A stretch of 64,000 nucleotides of DNA, taken from positions 25,313-89,312 of the forward strand of contig NZ_JADEXU010000010.1 of NCBI RefSeq assembly GCF_015206895.1. Reading direction: 5' to 3'. The notes beneath the pieces were generated by a model. The model saw only the letters and a program-made list of their open reading frames with translations, was not told the DNA's origin and ran no database searches. The translations under genes were made by a program, and so were the position numbers. The DNA is from Nostoc sp. LEGE 12450 (GTDB lineage Bacteria > Cyanobacteriota > Cyanobacteriia > Cyanobacteriales > Nostocaceae). Position 1 is the stretch's first letter. The number at the start of each line of letters is the position of its first letter. Positions 44,371-53,221 of the stretch are shown here, piece after piece.

Positions 44371-47300
44371 TTAATTAGGCTTACCCGTAATTGTAAATGC
44401 TGCCCAGTAGTAAGGATGATTATAAAGATTTTTATCTGATGCCATTTTACTATTTCTATATAGTTGCGTCGCTAAATAAGTTTGAATCCGTAATTCTTCA
44501 GGATGCAGATTATTCAAAATATCTTCATACCATTTTGTCAGTTCTCCAGCAGTTAGTTCTTTCAGCCACCTTGTTGCTTCCGCTAAGGCAGTAACAGCTG
44601 ATTTATTAAGCTGTAATCTCCGATAAAACTCTATCATTACCAAGGCACTAGCTGAAGATTCTACACTCCAGAGAGTACTAACTATATGAGGCACACCCTG
44701 ACTTACAAAACCACTGGCTAAACTCACATATTCACTGCTGATAGTGTGGTTGTTAGTACTTAAATTTTCACACGCAGAAAGAGTAATCAGGTTGTAAGTT
44801 GATAGATTTTGTTGATAAATTTCATCTAGAGTTAGTTTTTCTTCACCTGCTAATGCTAATTCTGACTTTTTGGGTTCAGCTAAATTATTAGTGACATGAC
44901 CTGTAAAATGAAAAATGTTGTAATTATCAAACAAGGCATTTTCAACAATATTTTTTGTAGCTTCTGCTCCCTGAATTCGTTGGATATTATTGAACATCTG
45001 GCTAACAACTTCAGACTCCAGTTTGGCAAATTTTAGTGGAGGATAACCTGCACTTTCAGGATGTTCAACACTGAGCAATAACTGATTTTGCCATTGCCAA
45101 ATATCTTCGGTTCTTATTGATAAACCTATTTGGGCACTAGGTAGATAGGTGACGGTGAAATTGGACTCCACATTCGGCAACTCTTCCTGGGATGGGGGAG
45201 AAAGATGGAAAAGGGTATGAATGGGCAATCTGTACAAGTCGCGGTGAGGAATTAAAACCAGTTGGGTGATGCCTTCGAGTTCCTGGGCAATTGTGGAAAT
45301 ATTCAAGATGCCATACAACTGCACCAGCTTCTGTTCCATATCCACTCGCCAAGAATGCTGGCTTTTACTTTCTTTGTCTTGGGCTGTGGTGCGATATTCT
45401 TGGTATTGTTGATGCCAATCTTCTAGCCAATTTTCAAATTCAATTAGGCGTTGCGCTGCTTCAGGTAGCGGCAATTCATTGAGACGAATCGCGTCTTCTC
45501 CTAAAGGTATTGCCCCGGCATCTTGCATGGGTGTAAACAGGAGAATCGGTGATGGCGCTTGGTCTTTGAGAATGAAAGTATGTAGGGCGACTGGACTAAT
45601 ATGCCAATAAATAATTGCTGTTGTGGGATTAAATAGTTGTTGAATTGCGCCATAATGGGGCGAGTAAAAATTATTATTCCAACCAGAAAGTAGCCAGTTT
45701 AAACAAGCATTTTTGCCCTGTTCGGCAATTTCCCAAGCTTCAACTAAATCACCAGACTCTACTGCTAAATCAACTGCCAATTGATCAAAGCCTGCAAATT
45801 TCAAAGCTAGCTGTTTTTTACTTTCGTCTGAACGAGTTTCTTCACTCAGCAATTGTCGCAATAAATCTGTACCGCGTTGCAGCAATTCTTGAACTTGTGT
45901 TGTTTGTCCCAAACCCATCAGTACTTTGCTTAGAGATTGCAAAACCTCTAGGTGGAACAGGGGAAAATATTCTAATGTTAGAGTTAACAGCGCCTGATGG
46001 TACTCAGATGCAGCTTTGCGCCAATAATCGCGGGGATTGGGATGTTTCTTGCCTTGGTCGTAATAAGTATTAGCGATCGCCAGATGCAATCTACCCCAAC
46101 CTTCTGGGTGGGTATCTGTCCGTAGATGTTTTAACCCTTCTTCGTAGCTGGCTAATTTTCCTTCGTAGCCGCCCTGTTGTAGGGCGGGATTTTCCGCCGT
46201 TATACTACTCGACAAATTCAGCAATGCGTCAGAATTTACTAAATTACCGATCGCAGTTCCCCGACCAATCCAAGCTTCCCAATAATCTTGTTTAATTTCC
46301 AAAGCGTGATCATAACAAGCGATCGCTTCGGCAAACTGTTCTAAATAAAACAGCGCTACTGCCTGATTATACCAAGCTAAGTGGAAGTCAGGTTTGATGG
46401 CGATCGCTTGGCGATAGGAAGCGATCGCTTCTTGGCGACGACCTAAGTTGTCTAACGCTATACCTCGGTTGTACCAAGCTAAGTAGAAGTCGGCTTGAAC
46501 TGAAAGAGCTTTATCCCAGGAGGCGATCGCTTCTGACCATCTTCCTAAATTAAACAGCACTACACCCCGGTCTATCCAAACTTCGTGGTATTCTGGGTTA
46601 ATTTCTAGGGCTTTGTCGTAGGATATAATCGCCTCTGCAAATTGTTCGCCTACAGCTAGGGCTATCCCTCGGTGATACCAGTTTTCCTGGTCTTCTGGTT
46701 CCAAATGCAGCGCTTGATCGTAACTATAAATAGCTTCTGGTAGCCAACCTAACTTCAGTAGTGCCAAACCCTTGCTAGACCAAGCTTCTTGGTAGTCTGG
46801 CTTGACTTCTATGGCTTTGTCAAAAGAAGCGATCGCTTCTTCAAAATATCCTAATTCTCCGAGAGTTCCACCCCGGTTGTACCAAGCTTTGTAGAAGTCG
46901 GATTTTAGTTCTATGGCGGTTTCGTAAGATGCGATCGCTTCTTCAAAACGTTCTAAATGGAACAGTGTCAAGCCTCGATTAAACCAATACTCTGAGACTT
47001 CAGGTTGAAGTTCAATAGCTCGATCGTAAGATGCGATCGCGCCTAACAAATCACCTGTTTTCGCTTGGCTTAGACCTTGGTAAAACCATCCTTGAGCGTT
47101 GGTAATCGGATGATCGCTATGTCGCTCAATAATACCGGGAGAATTACTGCTTTGAACTGCCAAGTTAGAAGCAAGCTGCTGGACTAAATTGGTACTCTGA
47201 TCCAATTTCACCCACAACTCATCTAATGTATTAGCGACATTGGGCTCTAAATTTGTCAAAGCGCTATCCCAGTTTTCCACTGAGGGAGAAGTTGTTAATT

Positions 47301-48336
47301 CACTTCTTTGCCTAGTAGAAAGGAGATTTACTCCTGTTGTACTTTGAACAACTTCTTCATCATCGAACCTCAGTTGGGCTAACGAGGTAATTGAATCTTC
47401 CCTTGCGGGGAGAGGGAGATTTTCGGGTATTGTGGTTTGGGCTTCTTCCCTTTCATACTCCAATACCAGTTCCTCTAAATTTTCGGTGAATGTTTCCTCA
47501 AAAGAGACATTTTCAGATGCTGGCGTGATTGGTTCAACAGCTGGCACATCATATTCCCATAACTGCTCACCTAAGCTACGAATTAGCTCTTGCCCAGGCG
47601 AAATTGGGATAATTTCTTCATCGGTTGTGATTTCTACAACATCTGGCTCATCATACTCCCATAACTGCTCGCCTAAATTGCGGATCAGTTCTTCCCCAGG
47701 AGTGATTTCTACGACATTCGGCTCATCGTACTCCCATAACTGCTCGCCTAAATTACAGATCAGTTCTTCCCCAGGAGTGATTTCTACGACATTCGGCTCA
47801 TCGTACTCCCATAACTGCTCGCCTAAATTGCCGATCAGTTCTTCCCCAGGAGCGATTTCTACCCCATATTGTTCAGGAGTAATTTCTAAGCCCGCTTCTG
47901 GATAATTCTCCTCATCCTCTATCTGTATAGGTGAGTTTTGCATCATTCGGATGCCAATGTCATAAGCAACATCTCCAATTCTGCCAACACCAAGTTCCCC
48001 CAATTGCACCATCTGTGATGCTAAAAGAGGATTCGGCGCAGGTGAAGCTAGCAAGCTTTCGCCAAACATCACCAACCAATCTATCCAGCGTTCAGCCGGA
48101 ATTCGATTTTCGACCCGTTGCAGATACCTCAATGCCCACTGTCGTCCTCGTGCTTGATGCACGCCTTCTAACAATTGGATAAACAATTGTTCCAGATCCG
48201 CATTGGTTAGTTCTGGTAGTATCTCCACCAGATTGTGTCCTCTCGCACCCTTAAGAGAACTAGCCTGCTTACTTTCAATGAGGCGCTTTAAAAGCCTTTT
48301 AAGCGACTGCGATATCCGCCTGAGCATCTGCCACAC
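44371..48336 (-). CDS. TPR-CHAT (caspase-like) protease with internal repeats
   Basis: Protein of 1321 residues. The N-terminal domain of about 120 residues (DLEQLFIQLLEGVHQARGRQWALRYLQRVE) is shared with the next gene upstream (48499-49197). An acidic linker follows, in which a 25-residue unit (LGEQLWEYDEPNVVEITPGE) occurs four times, then about ten TPR repeats (430-760), then a C-terminal CHAT domain. The CHAT dyad is visible: His1147 in FHFTGHV and Cys1189 in LSACEN, the active site of separase/caspase-like peptidases. CHAT proteases commonly act in programmed cell death or defence, with TPRs as sensor. Target unknown. Cytoplasmic. Confidence 0.9.
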   Translation of the reverse strand: MWQMLRRISQSLKRLLKRLIESKQASSLKGARGHNLVEILPELTNADLEQLFIQLLEGVHQARGRQWALRYLQRVENRIPAERWIDWLVMFGESLLASPAPNPLLASQMVQLGELGVGRIGDVAYDIGIRMMQNSPIQIEDEENYPEAGLEITPEQYGVEIAPGEELIGNLGEQLWEYDEPNVVEITPGEELICNLGEQLWEYDEPNVVEITPGEELIRNLGEQLWEYDEPDVVEITTDEEIIPISPGQELIRSLGEQLWEYDVPAVEPITPASENVSFEETFTENLEELVLEYEREEAQTTIPENLPLPAREDSITSLAQLRFDDEEVVQSTTGVNLLSTRQRSELTTSPSVENWDSALTNLEPNVANTLDELWVKLDQSTNLVQQLASNLAVQSSNSPGIIERHSDHPITNAQGWFYQGLSQAKTGDLLGAIASYDRAIELQPEVSEYWFNRGLTLFHLERFEEAIASYETAIELKSDFYKAWYNRGGTLGELGYFEEAIASFDKAIEVKPDYQEAWSSKGLALLKLGWLPEAIYSYDQALHLEPEDQENWYHRGIALAVGEQFAEAIISYDKALEINPEYHEVWIDRGVVLFNLGRWSEAIASWDKALSVQADFYLAWYNRGIALDNLGRRQEAIASYRQAIAIKPDFHLAWYNQAVALFYLEQFAEAIACYDHALEIKQDYWEAWIGRGTAIGNLVNSDALLNLSSSITAENPALQQGGYEGKLASYEEGLKHLRTDTHPEGWGRLHLAIANTYYDQGKKHPNPRDYWRKAASEYHQALLTLTLEYFPLFHLEVLQSLSKVLMGLGQTTQVQELLQRGTDLLRQLLSEETRSDESKKQLALKFAGFDQLAVDLAVESGDLVEAWEIAEQGKNACLNWLLSGWNNNFYSPHYGAIQQLFNPTTAIIYWHISPVALHTFILKDQAPSPILLFTPMQDAGAIPLGEDAIRLNELPLPEAAQRLIEFENWLEDWHQQYQEYRTTAQDKESKSQHSWRVDMEQKLVQLYGILNISTIAQELEGITQLVLIPHRDLYRLPIHTLFHLSPPSQEELPNVESNFTVTYLPSAQIGLSIRTEDIWQWQNQLLLSVEHPESAGYPPLKFAKLESEVVSQMFNNIQRIQGAEATKNIVENALFDNYNIFHFTGHVTNNLAEPKKSELALAGEEKLTLDEIYQQNLSTYNLITLSACENLSTNNHTISSEYVSLASGFVSQGVPHIVSTLWSVESSASALVMIEFYRRLQLNKSAVTALAEATRWLKELTAGELTKWYEDILNNLHPEELRIQTYLATQLYRNSKMASDKNLYNHPYYWAAFTITGKPN
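47545..47850. repeat. Tandem 75-bp repeat inside the CHAT gene (four units)
   Basis: The strand opposite the CHAT gene shows GACATTCGGCTCATCGTACT and related words spaced 75 bases, nearly identical between the two units nearest the N-terminus and more diverged in the other two. It encodes the GEELI-x-NLGEQLWEYDEP repeats, so copy number may vary between strains. Confidence 0.75.
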
Positions 48337-48498
48337 TATTGGATTTTGTTTTTCTAGATTGTAGCCATCGTTGTGTTAAAAAAATCATCAATTACGTAAA
48401 AATCCATTAGATTAGGACAGCGCTTCCGTCGCAGGTTAGCAAAAATTATACAAGAATTCAAGAGTAAAGCATTACAACGTTACAATTCCCAGATTCGA

Positions 48499-49197
48499 CT
48501 AATTTTCTGTTTGCTCTGTAGTCGATTCACCACCAGGATATAGTTGATTTATCAATGCCTGGACAAGCACTTGTGGATCGTCTGTCTCAACTGCAAGCTG
48601 TTGAGCAATCTGCTGGCGTAAGTTTTCATCCTCTTGCAACATCACAAACAACTCTTCTAGGGTGACAGTTTGGTATTCTCCCTCTGGAGGGTTCTCTGGT
48701 GTATCTATTGACTCTGATATCGAGGCCGTTGGCTCAGAGGGGAAAGTCGTACTAAGAGCGTCTGGCCCTTCATATTCCCAAATTGGTTCGCCTTGATTGC
48801 GTGTCAATAACTGCATTCCAATACTATGGGCAACATCTCCAATTTCTCCAATGTCCAACTCACCTAGTTGTACTAGCCGTGCAGCTATTTCATTATTCGG
48901 TGTCGGTGATGCTAGCAATTTTTCACCAAAGCGCCCTAACCACTGAACCCAGTCTTCAGTTGTAATCCGATGTTCAATATTATGCAGCCACTTTTGCGCC
49001 CAGGCTTCCCCTCGTGCTTGATGTACTCCTTGCAACAGCTCGGTGAAGAGAAATTCCAGATCCGTATCGCTTAGGGGTGGTGCTGGTTCTTTTGGGATAT
49101 TCCCTCTAGATTTTGAGACATTCTGTTTTCCACCGAACAAGCTCTGAAAAAGCTTTTTGAGCCATTGAAATAGCCGCTTGAGCATCTGCTGCACCAT
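48499..49197 (-). CDS. Paralogue of the CHAT-protein N-terminal domain
   Basis: Protein of 232 residues whose first about 125 residues align with the N-terminus of the CHAT protein, for example LLQGVHQARGEAWAQKWLHNIEHRI against LLEGVHQARGRQWALRYLQRVENRI and LVQLGELDIGEIGDVAHSIGMQLL against MVQLGELGVGRIGDVAYDIGIRMM. The remainder is acidic with EEYQTVTLEELFVMLQEDENLRQQIAQQLAVE, also a short repeat of the CHAT linker type (QGEPIWEYEGPDAL). It lacks TPR and CHAT domains. It lies 162 bases upstream in the same direction and is likely co-expressed. Such a stand-alone domain could bind the CHAT protein by homotypic interaction or act as its regulator; that is inference. Confidence 0.8.
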   Translation of the reverse strand: MVQQMLKRLFQWLKKLFQSLFGGKQNVSKSRGNIPKEPAPPLSDTDLEFLFTELLQGVHQARGEAWAQKWLHNIEHRITTEDWVQWLGRFGEKLLASPTPNNEIAARLVQLGELDIGEIGDVAHSIGMQLLTRNQGEPIWEYEGPDALSTTFPSEPTASISESIDTPENPPEGEYQTVTLEELFVMLQEDENLRQQIAQQLAVETDDPQVLVQALINQLYPGGESTTEQTEN

Positions 49198-49537
49198 CGA
49201 GTTTTGCTTATCCTAAAATTGTAGCGATCGCACTGGACTATGACGTTAGTTCTTTGTCATTTGTCATTAGTTCTTTTTTCCTTACTTCCGACTCTTTATA
49301 AGAACAAATGTACTAAATGCTATGCTATAATTCCGATACATTGATGTTGAAATCATAGTAAAAAATTATGATCTGGTTGCTTGCTTTCCTGAGTGCCAAA
49401 ATTGACGGCATTAGTTGAGTGTAAGCGCTATAGCAACATCGATGAAGAAAGCAGGTACGAGAGTTTAAAATAATTGAATCCCAAACTCGACTCGGTGCTA
49501 CTAATTAACGTTGAAAGGCATTGAAGTCTATTTTTCC
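49198..49537. other. Region upstream of dnaX
   Basis: A divergent 340-base region with one HIP1-like site, STRR-like GTCATTTGTCATTAGTTCTT near 49255-49280, and no recognisable RNA or small gene. It presumably contains promoters for dnaX and for the CHAT-paralogue transcript. Confidence 0.35.
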
Positions 49538-52500
49538 ATGTCTTACGAACCCCTGCACCATAAATATCGCCCCAAAAGTTTTGCTGAACTGGTGGGACAA
49601 GAGGCGATCGCTACCACCCTCACGAATGCGATCGGCACATCCAAAATCGCCCCCGCCTATTTATTTACAGGGCCAAGAGGTACGGGGAAAACTTCTAGTG
49701 CCCGGATTTTAGCTAAATCTCTCAATTGTCTCAAAAGCGATCGCCCCACTGCTGAACCCTGCGGCGTGTGTGATGTTTGTCAAGGAATCACCAAGGGTTA
49801 CGCTTTAGATGTAATTGAAATCGATGCTGCTAGTAACACTGGTGTCGATAATATCCGCGAGTTGATTGAAAAAGCCCAGTTTGCCCCTGTGCAGTGTCGT
49901 TACAAGGTTTATGTAATCGATGAATGCTTAACTGGAGATTCTCTGGTTTTGACTGACGAGGGACTTCAAAGAATTGATGATCCCAAAATTAAAGATAAGA
50001 AGGTTCTGAGTTACAACGACTCATTAGGTAAGTGGGAATTCAAGAAAGTTGTCAGGTGGTTAGATCAAGGGGAAAGACAAACCCTGGTTATCAAAACAAC
50101 TAATAGAGAAATTAGATGTACGGGTAATCATTTAATTAGGACAAATCAGGGATGGCTACCAGCAAAGGACGTAAAAGAAGGAGTGAAGATACTATCCCCT
50201 GTGAATGCGGATGCGGCATCCTCATTTACAAATTTGGTATCGATGGACGCACCCGAAGGTTTGTTAGCGGACACCAATTTAAAGGCAATACATCTGGGCA
50301 AAAATCATACGACTTGGAATCTATCCTTAAACAAGCCGAATTACTCCGACCTTTCTGTGCTTGCGGGTGCGGAGAAAAGCTCGATATCCCAACCTTTTTA
50401 CAAAAAAAAGGACGAGGAATCATCAGCATCCAGTCTCGTTGGGAAAAACATCCATATAAAAAAGGACACGGAATCTGGAAACTTAGAACAGAAAAGTTCC
50501 TTGCGGATGCGGCAGTTATCCAGCCAAACGCACTTGGACTTATCTACGGAACCTTACTTGGAGATTGCTCTATCAGTTATCCCAATAAATACAGCAGATT
50601 CCCCAGATTGTGTTGGACACACTCAGAAAAGCAGCAAGAATGGTTGGAATACAAAGCTTATCGCCTTGAAGAATTGCGTCCAAAACTGCGAATTACAGGT
50701 AACAAAGGATACGGGAACATATCAGTTACCTGTAACACCGCTTGTCATCCCCAACTCAAAGATGTCTTGGAAATCGTTAAACCAAATGGGGATAAAAAGC
50801 TCGTCTCTATGGACTGGCTTAATCGAATTACCCCAGAAGGACTTGCTTGGTGGTACATGGATGATGGCTCACTCAGTCTCAGTCCACAAGGAAGTCCACA
50901 AATTCAATTGCATACAGAAGGATTCTCCGGCGCTGAAAATCAACTCATCGCCAGTTGGCTTACAGCAATGGGATATTCAGCCGCAACAAAGTTTTATACC
51001 AGAAGTAGTACAGGCAAAACATACCACTACATTCAGATGGGCGCAAGCACCAGTAGAAAATGGCTCGCAGACCTTAAACAATATTCCATTCCCTCGATGG
51101 ATTACAAGTTTGGAGACAGTCGAATCTGTTCACCTCGCTGGGGTTGAGCGAGTTTACGATATTGAAGTAGCAGATAATCATAACTTTGTAGCAAACGGGC
51201 TTTTGGTACATAATTGCCACATGCTCAGTACCCAAGCATTCAATGCGCTACTTAAAACCCTAGAAGAACCACCGAGACACGTAGTTTTTGTATTGGCGAC
51301 AACAGACCCGCAACGGGTGTTACCAACGATTATTTCGCGCTGTCAAAGGTTTGATTTTAGACGTATTCAATTAGAGGCGATGGTTAAGCATTTAAGTGCG
51401 ATCGCATCTTATGAAAGCATTCATATTTCACCCGAAGCTGTAACCCTGGTAGCCCAACTTTCTCAGGGAGGGTTGCGAGATGCCGAAAGTTTGCTCGATC
51501 AATTGGGTTTGTTAGCGGGTGAAGTTACACCAGATAGAGTTTGGGATTTGGTGGGGACGGTAAGCGAACAGGACTTGTTGGGACTTCTAAATGCGATCGC
51601 TCAAGATAAACCCGAAGCAGTTCTTGACAATACCCACAAAATTCTCGATCGTGGTCGAGAACCCCTAACTCTTCTGCAAAATCTCGCCGCATTCTACCGC
51701 GATTTACTCATAGCCAAAACAGCACCGAACCGCCACGATTTGGTTGCTTGTACTCAGCAAACCTGGACGGCGTTGGTTGAGTTTGCTCAATACTTCGATA
51801 TGACCATGATTTTAGCAGGACAGGAACACCTGCGAAAAGCTGAAGTACAAATTAAAAACAGCACTCAGCCGCGTTTATGGTTGGAAGTAACATTACTAGG
51901 ATTGTTACCCAGTGCGACGACAAATATTCAACCACAAGCCCCAAATATCGCGCCGCGAGTTATCCCACCTGCTGTATCTCCAAGCTATCCTCCAGCAGTT
52001 ACCCAAAATCATGCAGTCTCCTCTTTACCGATAGCGGAACCGCAAACAAATCATAATTCTACACTTCGACAAGGCTCTGTTACCACAAACCATCATGTAG
52101 CGATTGCCCAAAATGAGCCTGTCACTTCATCTGACGCAGTTGAACAGCAAACAAATCACAATTCTGCTCCTAAATCAGTTTCACCACCAACCCCAGAACC
52201 TGTTGCTGTTCCTGTACCACCTGCGAACATTGAACCAGTAACTTCAGAAGTTGTTGGCGAAGCAGAATATGACTTAACTCAGGTTTGGCAACAGGTGCTT
52301 GCTAACCTCCAGCCAAAATCAAGGCAAGAAATGCTGCGTCAAATGAGCCAACTTATAGAGTTCGACGGTGTTATGGCTCGAATTGCTATCAAACAGGCAT
52401 GGTATGACAAGGGTAAATCTTATCTACCGATGATTACGGCAGCTTTCCAGCAGACTTTCCAGCGTGAAATCCAGATAAATATAGAAAAAGGAATTTCTTC

Positions 52501-52936
52501 AAACTCTACTTCAGCTAAAAAAAATCCTCCGCCAAAAGACTCTAGTCGCGTTCAGCAACCAGCTACTCCTAGTTACAATCAGCAAATTTCGCCTCCAGCG
52601 CCAGTACCACAGCCAGCAACGCCAGCGCCACTAAGAACCGAGCCGCTAGCAAAAAATGGAAATGGTGCAAATGGAAATGGGGCAAATGGAAACGGGGTAA
52701 ATGGAAACGGGGCAAATGGAAATGGGGCAAATAGAAATGGGGCGCAAACTTTGCCTCCACCGCCACAGCGAACACCCGCACCTGATTGGGAAATTGATGA
52801 AGTTGCGATCGCTGCTCAACGTCTAGCAGAATTCTTCAACGGACAAATTATCCGCTTTGGAGATGATTCAACAGAATTCTCCGATACCATAGCTACACCT
52901 GAGTGGGTAGAAGAATCAGAAGTCGATGATGAATAA
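49538..52936 (+). CDS. dnaX: DNA polymerase III subunit gamma/tau, interrupted by an intein
   Basis: Clamp-loader ATPase. The start is taken at ATG 49538 (MSYEPLHHKYRPKSFAELVGQ); an earlier TTG at 49511 adds nine odd residues. The precursor has 1132 residues, of which 430 (residues 130-559) are an intein, leaving a 702-residue host protein. Host motifs: Walker A GPRGTGKTS, zinc-binding cysteines (C-x8-CGVCDVC), and Walker B split by the intein (VYVIDE before, CHMLS after). Then follow sensor 1 (LATTDPQRVLPT) and the Arg-finger segment SRCQRF, all intact once spliced. The C-terminus is a low-complexity Pro-rich region with NGNGANGNGA repeats and a final conserved-looking segment (WEIDEVAIAAQRLAEFF). 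Replication clamp loading; partner of HolA. Confidence 0.94.
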   Translation: MSYEPLHHKYRPKSFAELVGQEAIATTLTNAIGTSKIAPAYLFTGPRGTGKTSSARILAKSLNCLKSDRPTAEPCGVCDVCQGITKGYALDVIEIDAASNTGVDNIRELIEKAQFAPVQCRYKVYVIDECLTGDSLVLTDEGLQRIDDPKIKDKKVLSYNDSLGKWEFKKVVRWLDQGERQTLVIKTTNREIRCTGNHLIRTNQGWLPAKDVKEGVKILSPVNADAASSFTNLVSMDAPEGLLADTNLKAIHLGKNHTTWNLSLNKPNYSDLSVLAGAEKSSISQPFYKKKDEESSASSLVGKNIHIKKDTESGNLEQKSSLRMRQLSSQTHLDLSTEPYLEIALSVIPINTADSPDCVGHTQKSSKNGWNTKLIALKNCVQNCELQVTKDTGTYQLPVTPLVIPNSKMSWKSLNQMGIKSSSLWTGLIELPQKDLLGGTWMMAHSVSVHKEVHKFNCIQKDSPALKINSSPVGLQQWDIQPQQSFIPEVVQAKHTTTFRWAQAPVENGSQTLNNIPFPRWITSLETVESVHLAGVERVYDIEVADNHNFVANGLLVHNCHMLSTQAFNALLKTLEEPPRHVVFVLATTDPQRVLPTIISRCQRFDFRRIQLEAMVKHLSAIASYESIHISPEAVTLVAQLSQGGLRDAESLLDQLGLLAGEVTPDRVWDLVGTVSEQDLLGLLNAIAQDKPEAVLDNTHKILDRGREPLTLLQNLAAFYRDLLIAKTAPNRHDLVACTQQTWTALVEFAQYFDMTMILAGQEHLRKAEVQIKNSTQPRLWLEVTLLGLLPSATTNIQPQAPNIAPRVIPPAVSPSYPPAVTQNHAVSSLPIAEPQTNHNSTLRQGSVTTNHHVAIAQNEPVTSSDAVEQQTNHNSAPKSVSPPTPEPVAVPVPPANIEPVTSEVVGEAEYDLTQVWQQVLANLQPKSRQEMLRQMSQLIEFDGVMARIAIKQAWYDKGKSYLPMITAAFQQTFQREIQINIEKGISSNSTSAKKNPPPKDSSRVQQPATPSYNQQISPPAPVPQPATPAPLRTEPLAKNGNGANGNGANGNGVNGNGANGNGANRNGAQTLPPPPQRTPAPDWEIDEVAIAAQRLAEFFNGQIIRFGDDSTEFSDTIATPEWVEESEVDDE
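49925..51214 (+). mobile_element. DnaX intein, 430 residues, with splicing motifs intact
   Basis: Splicing blocks are recognisable: A with Cys1 (CLTGDSLVLTDEGLQRIDD), B with T-x-x-H (TGNHLIRTNQGWL), and F/G (VERVYDIEVADNHNFVANGLLVHN) ending His-Asn before Cys+1 of CHMLS. Insertion is in the DnaX Walker B, VYVIDE/CHMLS. A DnaX intein is known from Synechocystis sp. PCC 6803. Residues about 76-408 are where an endonuclease domain would normally sit in frame. Here the in-frame peptide is Ser/Thr/Lys/Asn-rich, without LAGLIDADG motifs or predicted order. The endonuclease is encoded in another frame of the same DNA (50152-51147). Splicing would then rely on the two halves alone. Confidence 0.92.
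50152..51147 (+). CDS. LAGLIDADG homing endonuclease encoded out of frame inside the DnaX intein
   Basis: A 331-codon frame, offset from dnaX by two bases, runs from ATG (overlapping the GGA TGG codons of intein residues 76-77) to TGA 51147, inside the intein's C-terminal splicing segment. Its product looks fully coding: two Cys-rich knuckles (C17-x-C19-x-C21...H41; C69-x-C71-x-C73...H106), LAGLIDADG motif 1 GLIYGTLLGDCSIS (residues 129-142, Asp138) and motif 2 GLAWWYMDDGSLS (230-242, Asp238), spaced as in two-motif enzymes. A weak Shine-Dalgarno, TAGGA at 50137-50141, is ten bases upstream. Intein endonucleases normally share the intein's frame. I infer that this is an independent gene cleaving the empty dnaX site; activity is unproven. 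Confidence 0.88.
   Translation: MATSKGRKRRSEDTIPCECGCGILIYKFGIDGRTRRFVSGHQFKGNTSGQKSYDLESILKQAELLRPFCACGCGEKLDIPTFLQKKGRGIISIQSRWEKHPYKKGHGIWKLRTEKFLADAAVIQPNALGLIYGTLLGDCSISYPNKYSRFPRLCWTHSEKQQEWLEYKAYRLEELRPKLRITGNKGYGNISVTCNTACHPQLKDVLEIVKPNGDKKLVSMDWLNRITPEGLAWWYMDDGSLSLSPQGSPQIQLHTEGFSGAENQLIASWLTAMGYSAATKFYTRSSTGKTYHYIQMGASTSRKWLADLKQYSIPSMDYKFGDSRICSPRWG
52659..52745. repeat. Tandem 12/15-base repeat encoding NGNGA
   Basis: GGAAATGGGGCAAATGGAAA repeats about six times with small changes near the dnaX 3' end, coding for N-G-N-G-A/V units. A size-variable low-complexity linker. Confidence 0.75.
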
Positions 52937-53221
52937 TGCTCTTATATTGAATTAAAAACTGGGAAATGAATAAAACTTATTTGATGCGGAAAATAATCAA
53001 AGCTGATGTTACTAATTATATTTTACTCATGATTTGAGTTTCAATAAAATACTACAAAGCTATATCCAACTTAGATTTTTAGTTTTACTACTAGTTAAGT
53101 TTATTTTTTTAATTCGTTAGTTGTTTGTTTGCACCATAAAATATGCTATACAACCGATTTTTGTTGAGTAATTTATTCTTTGGAAGTTCCATATAGTTGC
53201 TTCTAAAGTGATGGATAATCG

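Noticed and set aside
47545..47850. CRISPR-like periodic repeats
   Set aside because: The 75-base period is coding tandem repeat in the CHAT gene with no unique spacers.
49925..51214. Frameshift sequencing error separating intein and endonuclease
   Set aside because: The intein frame stays open over the whole 430 codons and both splicing ends are in the dnaX frame, so two compensating errors plus a chance open frame of over 300 codons would be needed; still listed as a refutation test.
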